Assembly (NCBI RefSeq): GCF_015352955.1
Contig: NZ_JACYOX010000002.1
Coordinates: 339,234-403,233 of the forward strand
Direction of reading: 5' to 3'
DNA length: 64,000 nucleotides
Source of the DNA: Noviherbaspirillum soli
GTDB taxonomy: Bacteria; Pseudomonadota; Gammaproteobacteria; Burkholderiales; Burkholderiaceae_D
Part shown: positions 45,627 to 55,524 of the stretch, piece after piece
Layout of the letters: every line of letters starts with the position of its first letter
Position numbering within the stretch: position 1 is the stretch's first letter
The notes under the pieces: generated by a model
Database searches by the model: none
Told to the model about the DNA's origin: nothing
What the model saw: only the letters and a program-made list of their open reading frames with translations
Position numbers and translations under genes: made by a program

Positions 45627-46739
45627 ATGCATGTTGCGTTCAAGCGCCTAAGTGCAGTAGCGCTTCTGTCTGTCGTGGCTGCCTGCGCAAACATGGAGTC
45701 GGGCATGCGCATCAGCCCGGCGCAGGTGCCCAGCACAACTGCCGAAGCGCCGCCGACGCCGAACATCAAGCTGATCACGCCAGACCTGCTGAAAGCGGAA
45801 AAGGAAGCAAGGACAAGGCAGTCGAGGCAGAACATCAGCAATCTGTTCGGCGAGCCCCGGCCTTATGTCATCGGCAACGGCGACATGCTTTCCATCCTGG
45901 TTTGGGATCACCCTGAACTGAATATTGCCGCGGCTGGTGCGCAAGCCCTCTCGGCGTCGGCCGGCGCGCAAACGCCCGCCGCCTTTGTCGTCGACCAGGA
46001 AGGCATCGTGCAATTCCCCTATGTGGGCGCCATCAAGCTGGCCGGCCTGACCGAACTGCAGGCGCGTGATGCGCTGGCCCAGAAGCTGATCAAGTCCATC
46101 AAGAAGCCCGATATCACCTTGCGGGTGCTGTCGTTTCGCAGCAAGAGGGTCTATGTCGATGGCGAAGTGAAGGCGCCAGGCAACCAGCCCATCGACGATA
46201 TGCCGATGACCCTGCTCGAAAGCCTGACCCGCGCCGGCGGCCTGCTTCCCTCTGCCGACCAGAGCCAGATCATCGTTACCCGCAACGGCGAGTCCCACCT
46301 GATCAACATTCCCCTGCTGGTGCGGCAGGGCATCAACCCGTCCAGCATCATGCTGGCTCATGGCGACGTCGTGCGCGTGCGCAGCCGTGACGAGAACAAG
46401 GTCTATGTGCTGGGCGAAGTCTCGGTGCCCAAGGCACTGCCCATGGTCAATGGCTATATGACCCTGACCCAGGCGCTGGGCGAAGCCGGTGGCCTGAACC
46501 AGCTGAGCGCGTCTTCCCGCCAGGTCTATGTGGTGCGCAATGCAGACCAGCCCGACCCGGTCATCTATAACCTCGATGCGCAGTCGCCCGTCGCGCTGGC
46601 GCTCGCCGAAAACTTTGAACTCAGCCCGCGCGACGTGGTGTTCGTGGATGCGTCCGGCCTGGCCCGCTTCAGCCGCATCGTCAGCCTGATCATTCCGACG
46701 GCGCAGACCACTGTCAGCTCCGTGGGGCAGTTGCGGTAA
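45627..46739 (+). CDS. wza: Polysaccharide export outer-membrane lipoprotein
   Basis: A 370-residue Wza-family protein that forms the octameric outer-membrane channel for capsule or exopolysaccharide. The signal peptide ends with lipobox VAAC (cysteine near 20). The Poly_export domain begins at YVIGNGDMLSILVWDHPEL and includes the DQEGIVQFPYVG segment; two SLBB-like domains follow (RVYVDGEVKAPGNQPI and KVYVLGEVSVPKALPM). The C-terminal helix ends VSSVGQLR. The ATG at 45627 has AGGAA just before it and starts the signal peptide; a frame from 45597 is open. Its stop overlaps the wzb start. Confidence 0.95.
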   Translation: MHVAFKRLSAVALLSVVAACANMESGMRISPAQVPSTTAEAPPTPNIKLITPDLLKAEKEARTRQSRQNISNLFGEPRPYVIGNGDMLSILVWDHPELNIAAAGAQALSASAGAQTPAAFVVDQEGIVQFPYVGAIKLAGLTELQARDALAQKLIKSIKKPDITLRVLSFRSKRVYVDGEVKAPGNQPIDDMPMTLLESLTRAGGLLPSADQSQIIVTRNGESHLINIPLLVRQGINPSSIMLAHGDVVRVRSRDENKVYVLGEVSVPKALPMVNGYMTLTQALGEAGGLNQLSASSRQVYVVRNADQPDPVIYNLDAQSPVALALAENFELSPRDVVFVDASGLARFSRIVSLIIPTAQTTVSSVGQLR

Positions 46740-47173
46740 TGGAGAACATTCTCGTCCTCTGCATAGGCAACATTTGCCGCAGCCCAATGGCCGAAGGCCT
46801 GCTGAAGCAGGCCATGCCGGGCAAGACAATACGCTCGGCCGGCCTCGGCGCCCTGATCGGCAAGCCGGCCGATCCGTTCTCGGTGCAAATCATGCAAGCG
46901 CACGGCATCGACATATCGGCCCACCGGGCACAACAGATCACGTCGCGCATGGTCAGCGAAGCCGACCTCATCCTGGTGATGGACCAGGAGCAGAAGCAGC
47001 ATGTCGAATCCCACTACGTGGGCACGCGCGGGAAAGTATTCCGGCTCGGCGAATTTGCCAAGGCGGACATTGCCGATCCTTATCGTGAGGGTATCGAAAG
47101 TTTTCAGGCTGCTTTCCGCCTGATTGATGCCGGCGTGAAGGTCTTTGCGGAGCGAATTGCCCAGATCAGCTGA
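46739..47173 (+). CDS. wzb: Low-molecular-weight protein-tyrosine phosphatase
   Basis: A 144-residue cytoplasmic phosphatase that removes phosphate from the tyrosine tail of Wzc, permitting cycles of polymer export. The P-loop C-I-G-N-I-C-R-S-P is at residues 8-16 and the general-acid loop DPYRE near 117-121. Length is normal. Its start overlaps the wza stop (TAATG), so the pair is translationally coupled; wzc follows after 90 bases that contain a GCCATC/GATGGC hairpin (47203-47221). Confidence 0.95.
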   Translation: MENILVLCIGNICRSPMAEGLLKQAMPGKTIRSAGLGALIGKPADPFSVQIMQAHGIDISAHRAQQITSRMVSEADLILVMDQEQKQHVESHYVGTRGKVFRLGEFAKADIADPYREGIESFQAAFRLIDAGVKVFAERIAQIS

Positions 47174-47263
47174 ACCCGGCAATGCCCGGGGCTGCGCGGC
47201 GTGCCATCCGCATGCGATGGCCGCGCCACTTGAGCGTTTAACGAAAATTACCGAAGCAATTTG

Positions 47264-49498
47264 ATGAATCAGCCTCTACCACCAATGGCGCAACCGATTG
47301 CGCAGTCCTATGAGCAGGACGACGATACGCTGGACCTCGCCAGCTACCTTGATGTGCTGCTGGACAGCCGCTGGCTCATCGCCTCCATTGCGCTGGTGAT
47401 CACACTGCTGGGCGCTGGCTATGCCTTCCTGGCCACGCCGATCTACCAGGCCAACATCCTGATCCAGGTGGAAGACAGCGCCTCGTCGTCCAAGAACATC
47501 CTGGGCGACATGGCAAGCATGTTCGACCTCAAGACCGCCGCCACCGCGGAAATGGAAATCCTGCGTTCGCGCTTCGTGGTGACGCGTGCGGTCAACAATA
47601 CCCGCCAGTACATCAGCGTCCAGCCCAAATACTTTCCGCTGCTCGGCGCCTGGAATGCGAGGCGCTCGAAGCAGTTGTCCGAGCCGGGTCTGTTCGGGTT
47701 TGCGGCCGGTTATGTCTGGGGCGCTGAACAGGCCGAAGTCCCACTGTTCAACGTGCCCGACAGCCTGCAAAACGAGCCGTTTCTGATCACCGCAGACGGC
47801 AAGGGCGGTTTTCGCCTTACCCAGGAAGACGCCAACATCGACCTGACGGGCCGCACCGGCGAAACGCTGAAACAGCGTACCGAGCAGGGCGACATCGAGT
47901 TGCGTGTGGACGTGCTGGAAGCCAAGGAGGGCGCGCAATTCAAACTGGTGCGCGCCCCGATCACCGACACCGTGGAAAAGCTTCAGGCCGAACTTGCAAT
48001 CGCTGAAAAAGGCAAGCAGTCAGGCATCATTTCCGTCTCGCTCGAAGGCGCTGACAGGGCGAAGACTGTCAACATGCTGAATGAAATCGCCCGCGAGTAT
48101 GTTCGCCAGAACGTTGACCGCAAATCCGAGGAAGCCGAAAAGTCGCTGCTGTTCCTGGAAAAGCAGTTGCCCGAACTGAAGGCCAGCCTGGAGCAGGCGG
48201 AAGTCAGGTACAACAACCTGCGCAACAGCCGCGGCACCGTGGACCTGAGTGAGGAAGCCAAGTCCGTGCTGCAGCAGTCGGTACTGGCACAGACCCGCCT
48301 GGTGGAACTGAAGCAGAAGCGCGATGAACTGCAAACCCGCTTCCAGAATGAAAACCCGCTGGTCGTCTCGGTGAACCAGCAGATCCGTACCCTGGAACAG
48401 GAACTCGGCTCGGTCAATACCAAGATCAAGACCCTGCCGTCGATCGAACAGGACGTGCTACGCCTGACCCGCGACGTCAAGGTCAACACCGACCTGTACA
48501 CCTCGCTGCTCAACAGCGCCCAGCAGCTGCGCCTGCTCAAGGCAAGCAAGGTCGGCAATGCCCGCCTGCTCGACTCCGCGGTACGGCCGATGAAACCACT
48601 GCGCCCCAACAAGCCCGTGGTGGTTGCGCTGGCCGTATTGATTGGCCTGTTCCTGGGCGTGATCGGCGCCTTCGTTCGCAAAAGCCTGTTTGGTGGAATC
48701 GACGATCCGCATGAAATCGAGCAGATGCTGGGTTTGACCGTCAGCGCCGCCATTCCACACAGCAAGACCCAAACCAGCCTCTACATGCACGTGCAGAACA
48801 AGGAAAAACGCGTCTCCGTACTGGCACAGGAAGATCCGAGCGACGCCGCCGTGGAAAGCCTGCGCAGCTTCCGGACCTCGCTGCAGTTTTCGATGCTGGA
48901 CGCGAAGAATCGCATCGTCATGGTGACCGGACCGACGCCCGGCATTGGCAAGTCCTTCATTGCCGTGAATTTCGCCGCAGTGCTGGGCTCCACCGGGAAG
49001 AAAGTGCTGCTGATCGACGCCGATTTGCGCAAGGGCTATCTGCAACGCTACTTCGGCCTGGAACGCAAGAATGGACTTTCAGAGCTGATTGCGTCTCAGC
49101 TGACCCTAGAGCAGGCAACGCACCGCAACATCGTGGAAAACGTGGATTTCATTTCAACCGGCGAGCTCCCGCCGCGTCCCGCAGAACTGCTTTCCCATGG
49201 CAATTTCGCGGCATTCATGCACGCAGTGGCAGCGCAATATGACTTCGTCGTGATCGACACCGCGCCTGTCCTGGCGGTATCGGACGCGCTGGTCGTGGCG
49301 CCGCATGTCGGGACCATTTTCAATGTGGTACGCGGAGGCATCAGCACCATGGGCGAGATAGAGGAAGCCGTGAAGCGCTTCCGGCAGGCCGGCACGGCCG
49401 TTACCGGTGTGGTCTTTAATGACCTGAAGCCACGGGCCGGGCGTTACGGGTATGGATCGAAGTATGGGAAGTATCGGTATGCGCAGTACAAGTATTAA
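47264..49498 (+). CDS. wzc: Polysaccharide co-polymerase and tyrosine autokinase
   Basis: A 744-residue BY-kinase that controls chain length and export with Wza. The Wzz domain has a first membrane helix at about 33-52, a long coiled-coil periplasmic region (residues ~270-400) and a second helix at about 445-465. The cytoplasmic kinase domain holds Walker A GPTPGIGKS near 556 and Walker A' VLLIDADLRKG near 582. The C-terminus is a tyrosine cluster, RYGYGSKYGKYRYAQYKY, the autophosphorylation site. The ATG at 47264 is used; a TTG one codon earlier is possible. It is the last GC-rich gene before the AT-rich cassette. Confidence 0.95.
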   Translation: MNQPLPPMAQPIAQSYEQDDDTLDLASYLDVLLDSRWLIASIALVITLLGAGYAFLATPIYQANILIQVEDSASSSKNILGDMASMFDLKTAATAEMEILRSRFVVTRAVNNTRQYISVQPKYFPLLGAWNARRSKQLSEPGLFGFAAGYVWGAEQAEVPLFNVPDSLQNEPFLITADGKGGFRLTQEDANIDLTGRTGETLKQRTEQGDIELRVDVLEAKEGAQFKLVRAPITDTVEKLQAELAIAEKGKQSGIISVSLEGADRAKTVNMLNEIAREYVRQNVDRKSEEAEKSLLFLEKQLPELKASLEQAEVRYNNLRNSRGTVDLSEEAKSVLQQSVLAQTRLVELKQKRDELQTRFQNENPLVVSVNQQIRTLEQELGSVNTKIKTLPSIEQDVLRLTRDVKVNTDLYTSLLNSAQQLRLLKASKVGNARLLDSAVRPMKPLRPNKPVVVALAVLIGLFLGVIGAFVRKSLFGGIDDPHEIEQMLGLTVSAAIPHSKTQTSLYMHVQNKEKRVSVLAQEDPSDAAVESLRSFRTSLQFSMLDAKNRIVMVTGPTPGIGKSFIAVNFAAVLGSTGKKVLLIDADLRKGYLQRYFGLERKNGLSELIASQLTLEQATHRNIVENVDFISTGELPPRPAELLSHGNFAAFMHAVAAQYDFVVIDTAPVLAVSDALVVAPHVGTIFNVVRGGISTMGEIEEAVKRFRQAGTAVTGVVFNDLKPRAGRYGYGSKYGKYRYAQYKY

Positions 49499-50038
49499 AG
49501 GACAAAGAAAAGAAGACAACCGGGAAAAACTTGGCGGGCACTTTTATTTACCTTAGCTCTAAAAGTAGATTGTTCTTGATTGCACTGTGTTCGTAAATGG
49601 TGCAAACAATCTTGAACCGTCCGTTTAGACAGCATTTTTGCTCCGCGCATACTTATATTGTTGCGAATTTAAAGTAAAAAATCTCTAATCTCTGGCTTGC
49701 CATGCTATCGCAGAGCAGGCAATGAATAGAACTAAAAAAATTTCTCAGAAAACAATAACGCTTAATTGTTAAGAGCTTAGGAATTTTAAAATAGCAAGTG
49801 CGATTAGAGCAGCCCATTAGTTCTTATTGATACCAACGCAAAGACCGGGCCTGTTTGCTGCTTGCGCAGGTGCCATGTCCTTAATTATTCTGAATATTGC
49901 AGGCGTACTATTTGTATTAGGTAATTGATCAAGCTTCTCAAAATTTTTTAAACGGACTTATTCTTCAAGTGCACTATTGATTTGACGAAAGTGGAAAAGG
50001 TCCTTGTTCGTAAGTAAGCACAGTTTTAAAAATTTTAT
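49499..50038. other. AT-rich spacer at the start of the glycan cassette
   Basis: 540 bases marking the sharp change from GC-rich wzc to the AT-rich cassette. No ORF is supported, and no strong promoter, ops or JUMPstart-type element was found. It may hold the promoter of the cassette or be a recombination joint. Confidence 0.5.
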
Positions 50039-51172
50039 ATGAAAAAAACCTTAAAAATTTTGGGAATTAGAGGAATTCCTGCCAATCACGGTGGGTTTGA
50101 AACATTTGCTGAACATCTGTCGATTTATCTAGCCCGCCATGGTTGGGAAATTATAGTTTATTGCCAAGATGATAATGGAGGCGGCATTTACGAAGATGAT
50201 TGGAATGGTATAAAAAGAATACATATCCCGGTCAAACAAAAAGGCACATTTGGTACTATCGTATTTGATTATATTTCCACTATTCACGCGGTTAAAGAGC
50301 CGACCTTGGTCTTAACTTTAGGATATAACACCGCCGTGTTTAATGTCTGGTATCTGTTCAAAGGTGTCACAAACATTATCAACATGGATGGCATCGAGTG
50401 GCGTCGAAAAAAATGGCCATGGGCCGCAAAGATATGGTTTTATATTAATGAAAAAATAGCTGTTTGGTGTGGAAATCATTTGGTCGCTGATCATCCTGAG
50501 ATAAATAAACATCTGTTGTCACGTACTACCGAAAAAAAAATTACTACTATTGCTTATGGCGCGCATCGAATTGATAGCGCCGATGTTTCTTGTCTCATGC
50601 AATATGGGTTAATTCCAAACATGTATGCAATTATTATTGCGCGCGCTGAGCCAGAAAATTCAATCCTTGAAATGGTGCGCGCTTGGTCTCGGAAGCCGCG
50701 AGGGCGAAAGCTAGTAGTGCTTGGAAAATATACCGAGGACAATTCTTATCATCGGTTAGTCTTGAATTGCTGTTCAGAGGAAGTTTTATTCCTCGGCGCA
50801 ATCTACGATACGAATGTCGTTAATGCATTGCGTTTTTATTCGTATTTTTATCTCCATGGGCACCAAGTAGGTGGCACAAACCCTTCTTTAGTTGAAGCAC
50901 TAGGAGCAGGAAATGCAGTACTTGCACACGATAATCGTTTTAATCGCTGGGTTGCAGGGACCGGGGCGCGCTACTTCAGTGATGAGAATGAATTCTCCGA
51001 TAATCTTGAAGAAATTCTCAATGACGAAAAGGTAGTTTCGAGTATGCGGAGTTCAAGCCTTCAGCGGCACTCGGAGGCGTTTACATGGACAAAAATTCTT
51101 GAATCGTATGAGGTATTACTTGATGCTCACTTGCCAGCGTCGACTAATCTGGAAAATATGAGGAGAGCATAA
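50039..51172 (+). CDS. DUF1972 / family 4 glycosyltransferase (rhamnosyltransferase-like)
   Basis: A 377-residue cytoplasmic GT-B glycosyltransferase. The DUF1972 N-terminus ILGIRGIPANHGGFETFAEHL is diagnostic, and the C-terminal domain has GGTNPSLVEALGAGNAVLAHD, the nucleotide-sugar site of family 4 enzymes. Related proteins such as Cps2T are beta-1,4-rhamnosyltransferases, so a second-sugar role after the initiating enzyme is plausible (inference). There is no clear Shine-Dalgarno before the ATG. Codon use is AT-rich like the rest of the cassette. Confidence 0.88.
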   Translation: MKKTLKILGIRGIPANHGGFETFAEHLSIYLARHGWEIIVYCQDDNGGGIYEDDWNGIKRIHIPVKQKGTFGTIVFDYISTIHAVKEPTLVLTLGYNTAVFNVWYLFKGVTNIINMDGIEWRRKKWPWAAKIWFYINEKIAVWCGNHLVADHPEINKHLLSRTTEKKITTIAYGAHRIDSADVSCLMQYGLIPNMYAIIIARAEPENSILEMVRAWSRKPRGRKLVVLGKYTEDNSYHRLVLNCCSEEVLFLGAIYDTNVVNALRFYSYFYLHGHQVGGTNPSLVEALGAGNAVLAHDNRFNRWVAGTGARYFSDENEFSDNLEEILNDEKVVSSMRSSSLQRHSEAFTWTKILESYEVLLDAHLPASTNLENMRRA

Positions 51173-51416
51173 GTGACTGCCATTTTTATGAATATAAGAA
51201 TCTAAATAAAAGATTATTTATAAAAATTAAGCAAAGGGTAAAAATCCGATATTTACACACTTAGACATTTTTCTATGACGTAAATCAAATATCTGATTAG
51301 CGAAAAATAAATAATTAGCGTTTACCTTAACAGATCGCAAGTCTTAAGTCTAACTCAGTCACTGCTATGTTAAAAAACTACTTTCTAGATAAGTTAACTT
51401 GATAAGTCGCCAATAC

Positions 51417-52883
51417 ATGAAAACGACGTCGCTAAAAATCAATGGCTTGATGTATACGTTGAAAACTGTGATCGCGCTTTTGTTCCCGCTGATTACGTTT
51501 CCATACATGTCTAGAACACTGGGTCCGGATGGAATAGGACTCATTAATTTTGCGACTGCATTCTCTGGATATTTCATTCTTATAGCGGGAATAGGTATAC
51601 CCTATTGTGGAATACGCGAAATTGCCAAAATAAGAAACGAACAAACTGAATTATCGGCGACGGCACAAGAACTTCTTCTGATGCATATTGCCGCATCTTT
51701 TCTCTCCTTGATTTCCTATATTGTTTTAGTTAGCTTTCAAGAAGATTTGATGCGTCATCATTTACTTTTCATGGTCGTAGCCACCGCAATACCACTTGCC
51801 GCATTAAGCTTGGATTGGTTATACCAAGGGATGGAGAGATACGTCTATATTACGATTCGTAGCTTCGTTTTTTCCTTAGTCTCATTAATTGCGCTATTTA
51901 CATTCGTGCATAACCCCGAACAATATGTTGAATGTGCAGCAATTGGAATTGCGTCTTCATTAGGTTCTTCGGTACTAAATTTTTGGAATGCAAGAAAAAT
52001 CATTTTTGTGGTTCGCAATCGTCCTTTTATGTTTCGGCGTCATTTCAAATCTTTAGGCAAATCGTACGCCATTTTGTTGTTAAGCAACCTTTACCTCAAC
52101 ATAGATGTCCTATTTCTTGGATTTCTGGGAAACACTGAGAATCTCGGATACTACACAGCAGCGTCTCGCTTTTTAACTGCGGTATGGGCGCTTATATCGT
52201 CATTTGGGGCTACTTTACTTCCTCGGCTTTCATACTATAGCGAAAGCGGACAGGCTGAAGAATTTCAGCTGGTTATAAAAAAATCTATAGAAATTACAGT
52301 TTTGCTTTGTATCCCTGCTATAGCAGCTACGTTCTATTTGCGAAACGATATTATCCAAATTTTTGCAGGAGAGAAATTTTTCCCGGCAGTCGCATGTTTA
52401 AGTATTACGTTGCCTGGGCTATTATTTGCTTCTTTGTCCAATATATTTGCATGGCAAATTTTGTTTCCAAAAAACAAAGATAATAAGGTAATTACCTCTC
52501 TTGCGGCGGCCGCTATTGTTTCGCTGATCTCAAATTATTTTTTAATCGCTCATTTTTACCACGTGGGCGCTGCAATTTCCAAGCTCTTTGCCGAGGTAGT
52601 TGTTTTTATCATGTTATATATTCACGCAAAGAAGTGCTGTACTTTTTCCCTGTTTCCTTGGCATACGACAAAATTCTATATTCTGGCAACTTTCGTTATG
52701 CTTTGTAGCTTAGCATTTGTAAGAATGTATTTTCCCTCCGCTCATGCCCGACTTCTAATTTCAATCCCACTTGCAGTATTGATATTTTTCTCCGTTTTAA
52801 TCGTTGCAAAAGTCGAAGTAGTTGATATTGCGTTTCAATCTGTTCTGCAAAAATTAAAAATTTTAAAAAAAGGAACTGCGTAA
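51417..52883 (+). CDS. wzx: Polysaccharide repeat-unit flippase
   Basis: A 488-residue inner-membrane protein of the MATE-like PST family with 12-14 hydrophobic helices. LFPLITFPYMSRTLGPDGIGLINFA at the start is characteristic of Wzx-type flippases, and ALSLDWLYQGMERYVYIT is also seen in relatives. It would move the lipid-linked repeat unit to the periplasm. The ATG at 51417 (MKTTSLKINGLMY) is preferred to an in-frame TTG at 51399. The spacer of 244 bases upstream is AT-rich and empty. The next gene follows after two bases. Confidence 0.92.
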   Translation: MKTTSLKINGLMYTLKTVIALLFPLITFPYMSRTLGPDGIGLINFATAFSGYFILIAGIGIPYCGIREIAKIRNEQTELSATAQELLLMHIAASFLSLISYIVLVSFQEDLMRHHLLFMVVATAIPLAALSLDWLYQGMERYVYITIRSFVFSLVSLIALFTFVHNPEQYVECAAIGIASSLGSSVLNFWNARKIIFVVRNRPFMFRRHFKSLGKSYAILLLSNLYLNIDVLFLGFLGNTENLGYYTAASRFLTAVWALISSFGATLLPRLSYYSESGQAEEFQLVIKKSIEITVLLCIPAIAATFYLRNDIIQIFAGEKFFPAVACLSITLPGLLFASLSNIFAWQILFPKNKDNKVITSLAAAAIVSLISNYFLIAHFYHVGAAISKLFAEVVVFIMLYIHAKKCCTFSLFPWHTTKFYILATFVMLCSLAFVRMYFPSAHARLLISIPLAVLIFFSVLIVAKVEVVDIAFQSVLQKLKILKKGTA

Positions 52884-52885
52884 AT

Positions 52886-53866
52886 ATGGACCTTGTAAGG
52901 TTTTTTTTAAAAGTCGCAAGAAAAGCATATCGGAAAATATTCTTAGCTAAAAATGGCAAAATTTATACGACTCCGCTATTTGAAGAACGCGTTGAGTTTT
53001 TTGACCAAGCAGCTAACGACTTGTTGACGACTATGCTGTCGCAAGGCGCTCCGTTGATGGTGTCTAAATTTGGCACTATCGAGCTTTTCGCCATTGCAAA
53101 TTTTCGGAGTATGAACCAGTCGAAATACGATTTTAGAGACTACTATGAGTACGTATTAGGCAAGCGGTGCGCCCTCTGGTGGAATGATGGCGTGCAAGCG
53201 CTTGGAACGAATGCGGGGTTTTTTCCAATCGACAACACACTGCTTCCCTACTTTCACGATGTTTATGTTGATGCAATGCAGAAGATCGACGTGCTTGGAT
53301 CGTACCTAATAGCGGAAAAATTTTTTGATAAAGAATTGGCCGCCGCGAAAAGAATTAACATTGACGGATACTATGCGCCATTCTTTTATGATAACCCTTG
53401 GACCAAGATTCTTGCTGGTAAGAAAGTCCTCGTCATTCATCCATTTGAAGATAGCATTCGTTCTCAGTACAGGAAAAGGCGACTCATATGGGAAAACCCT
53501 GACCTTTTGCCAGAATTTGAACTTTTAACGATTAAGGCTGTGCAGACTATTGCAGGTGAAGAAAGTAGTTTTATAAACTGGTTTGAAGCTCTTGAATCAA
53601 TGAAAAATAAAGTTTCACAGACTGAATTCGATATCGCCTTAATTGGTTGTGGAGCGTACGGTATGCCGCTCGCCGCGCATGTGAAGAAAATGGGTAAACA
53701 GGCTGTCCATTTGGCTGGATGGCTCCAAGTACTTTTTGGAATAAAAGGTAAGCGCTGGACCGACGACCCTAGGGTGGCAAAGTTAATGAACGACAGTTGG
53801 GAATTTCCACTTCCATCGGAGGTACCAAAAAAGTTTAGAAAAGTTGAAGATGGTTGTTATTGGTAA
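52886..53866 (+). CDS. Putative GT-D-fold glycosyltransferase
   Basis: A 326-residue protein like those often annotated as hypothetical in polysaccharide loci. The N-terminal part has LMVSKFGTIELFAIANF, in place of the R-F-G-D-G-E of DUF1792/GT-D enzymes. IHPFEDSIRSQYRKR lies in the middle. The C-terminal IALIGCGAYGMPLAAHVKKMGKQ and HLAGWLQVLFGIKGKRW match the nucleotide-binding end of that fold. The position two bases after wzx and before wzy fits a transferase acting on the repeat unit. The absence of the first acidic residue of the D-x-E motif makes the catalytic assignment tentative. Confidence 0.6.
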   Translation: MDLVRFFLKVARKAYRKIFLAKNGKIYTTPLFEERVEFFDQAANDLLTTMLSQGAPLMVSKFGTIELFAIANFRSMNQSKYDFRDYYEYVLGKRCALWWNDGVQALGTNAGFFPIDNTLLPYFHDVYVDAMQKIDVLGSYLIAEKFFDKELAAAKRINIDGYYAPFFYDNPWTKILAGKKVLVIHPFEDSIRSQYRKRRLIWENPDLLPEFELLTIKAVQTIAGEESSFINWFEALESMKNKVSQTEFDIALIGCGAYGMPLAAHVKKMGKQAVHLAGWLQVLFGIKGKRWTDDPRVAKLMNDSWEFPLPSEVPKKFRKVEDGCYW

Positions 53867-54150
53867 AAATAGAAAACTTATGCAGTCGCAAGGCGGCTTC
53901 TATTGATGACCGGTAAAAAATATCCTTCGTACCGCTAATAAACTATCCAGCGGGAAAGATGATTTATTTTGTCATCTAATCCTTTAAACCTTTTCGATAA
54001 ACATATGGAAGGTCCTAAATTCTGAAACAAGGAAAACAGGATCAAAAAAATTGGAAAATATTTTTAACAAGGTACACGAGTATTTTGGAAAATATTCCCT
54101 GTCGGAATGCTTCACTTGAACAGCAAGATACATTCCTATAAAACTGATAA

Positions 54151-55524
54151 ATGCCTTTTTTAGCGAAACTGATCGGGTTTTTTGAAATATGTTTATGTTT
54201 GTCTGATCTCTCTATGAAATTGTCATCAATTCATTTCCGCCCGGTAAATTCGAAAAAATCGAGATTTTCTATATTTTTTCTTTCTGTTTTTTTTCTATTT
54301 TCTTTTTCGGTAACAAAATATTTTCCTGGAATGTTGGTTGTCCAAGATGCCTATACTCTATTAATTTTCTTGTATTTTGGCGCTATTCTTTTTTTTGCAG
54401 TTTTGCAAAACAAACTGAGGTTTGGGTCTCTCGAGAAATATGGCATGGTAGTTTTATTGGCCGCCCCTGTTATGGCTGCATATGCGTCTTATGTCGAGTT
54501 TGGTCAACCGTTTATTTACGGTTATTTGAGTCAACGTCAGTTCGCTCTAATTTCTGCTACATTCGTATTTTTGCATTTATTTCGAACTAAGAAATTTTCC
54601 CTATTTGAAGTTGAGTCGGCATTATTGTTTTTGGCGTGGATTAGTTTAATCGCGAATACTTTAGGCAATATGATGATAGATCCAAACTTATTGGAAGAGC
54701 AGGCCGGTTTTAGCTCAGTAGGGATGGGGGAGGGTGATGGAAAGTTAAAGCTCGATACGGCTTTTATTATCTTTGGTTTCTTTTATTACGCTTTTTCAAA
54801 CCTTCAAGTGACGAGTCGCACGAGACTGGGTTGCGCTATGTTGTTCCTTTCTTATTTGATCTTTATTTCGGGAGGTCGTTTTGCGTTAATAAGTGTGATG
54901 GCCGCGTTCTTTTTCCTACTTTTTAAGTGGAGTAAAAAATCAAGATTAATAGCTATATATGGGAGGTTAATCTTAGCGGGCTTTTTATTTATTTTGGTAT
55001 TATTTTTATTCCCTTCGAACAAGGTTGATAATCTTCAAGAGAAGTTTGGTGATGCCATACACGTCGTAATGACAGGCCAGGAGTCCGAAGATGTATCAGC
55101 AAACGCTAGGATATCGGAAGTTGCGACGGCCGAGCCATACGTTAGAAAGAACTGGCTTTGGGGAAATGGATTTATAAGTAATCAATGGTCAGGTGGGTTT
55201 TATAATGTAATTGGTTATTTTCATCCCTCTGATATCGGATTTTACGGAATCATTTTCGTATTTGGCGTTTTCGGATTTTTATTATTATCTTTTCAGTTTT
55301 ATTTTATATGGCATTACATCCGAGCGCTTTCTGCCAAGCGAGGCTTGCATAGCCGGTTGACGGACGCAATAAGTGGTTATTTGGTTTTCTTGGCATTTAA
55401 CTCGATCACAACGGGGCGTTTTGCGTTTTCGTTCGAACAAGGCTTCTTGTTCACTGGAGTGTTGTATTGCGCAGTTAAAAAATTTAAAGTCGATATTATG
55501 GCTGATGAAAGGCGGGCGCGGTGA
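54151..55524 (+). CDS. wzy: O-antigen/exopolysaccharide polymerase
   Basis: A 457-residue inner-membrane protein with ten or so helices and a large periplasmic loop (about residues 290-370), the layout of Wzy polymerases. As usual for Wzy, sequence motifs are weak; RFALISVMAAFFFLLFKW and the loop segment NARISEVATAEPYVRKNWLWGNGF are family-like. It would join repeat units in the periplasm. The first in-frame ATG is used; the ATG at 54214 is another option, and neither has a clear Shine-Dalgarno. Its stop overlaps the next start (GTGA). Confidence 0.82.
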   Translation: MPFLAKLIGFFEICLCLSDLSMKLSSIHFRPVNSKKSRFSIFFLSVFFLFSFSVTKYFPGMLVVQDAYTLLIFLYFGAILFFAVLQNKLRFGSLEKYGMVVLLAAPVMAAYASYVEFGQPFIYGYLSQRQFALISATFVFLHLFRTKKFSLFEVESALLFLAWISLIANTLGNMMIDPNLLEEQAGFSSVGMGEGDGKLKLDTAFIIFGFFYYAFSNLQVTSRTRLGCAMLFLSYLIFISGGRFALISVMAAFFFLLFKWSKKSRLIAIYGRLILAGFLFILVLFLFPSNKVDNLQEKFGDAIHVVMTGQESEDVSANARISEVATAEPYVRKNWLWGNGFISNQWSGGFYNVIGYFHPSDIGFYGIIFVFGVFGFLLLSFQFYFIWHYIRALSAKRGLHSRLTDAISGYLVFLAFNSITTGRFAFSFEQGFLFTGVLYCAVKKFKVDIMADERRAR

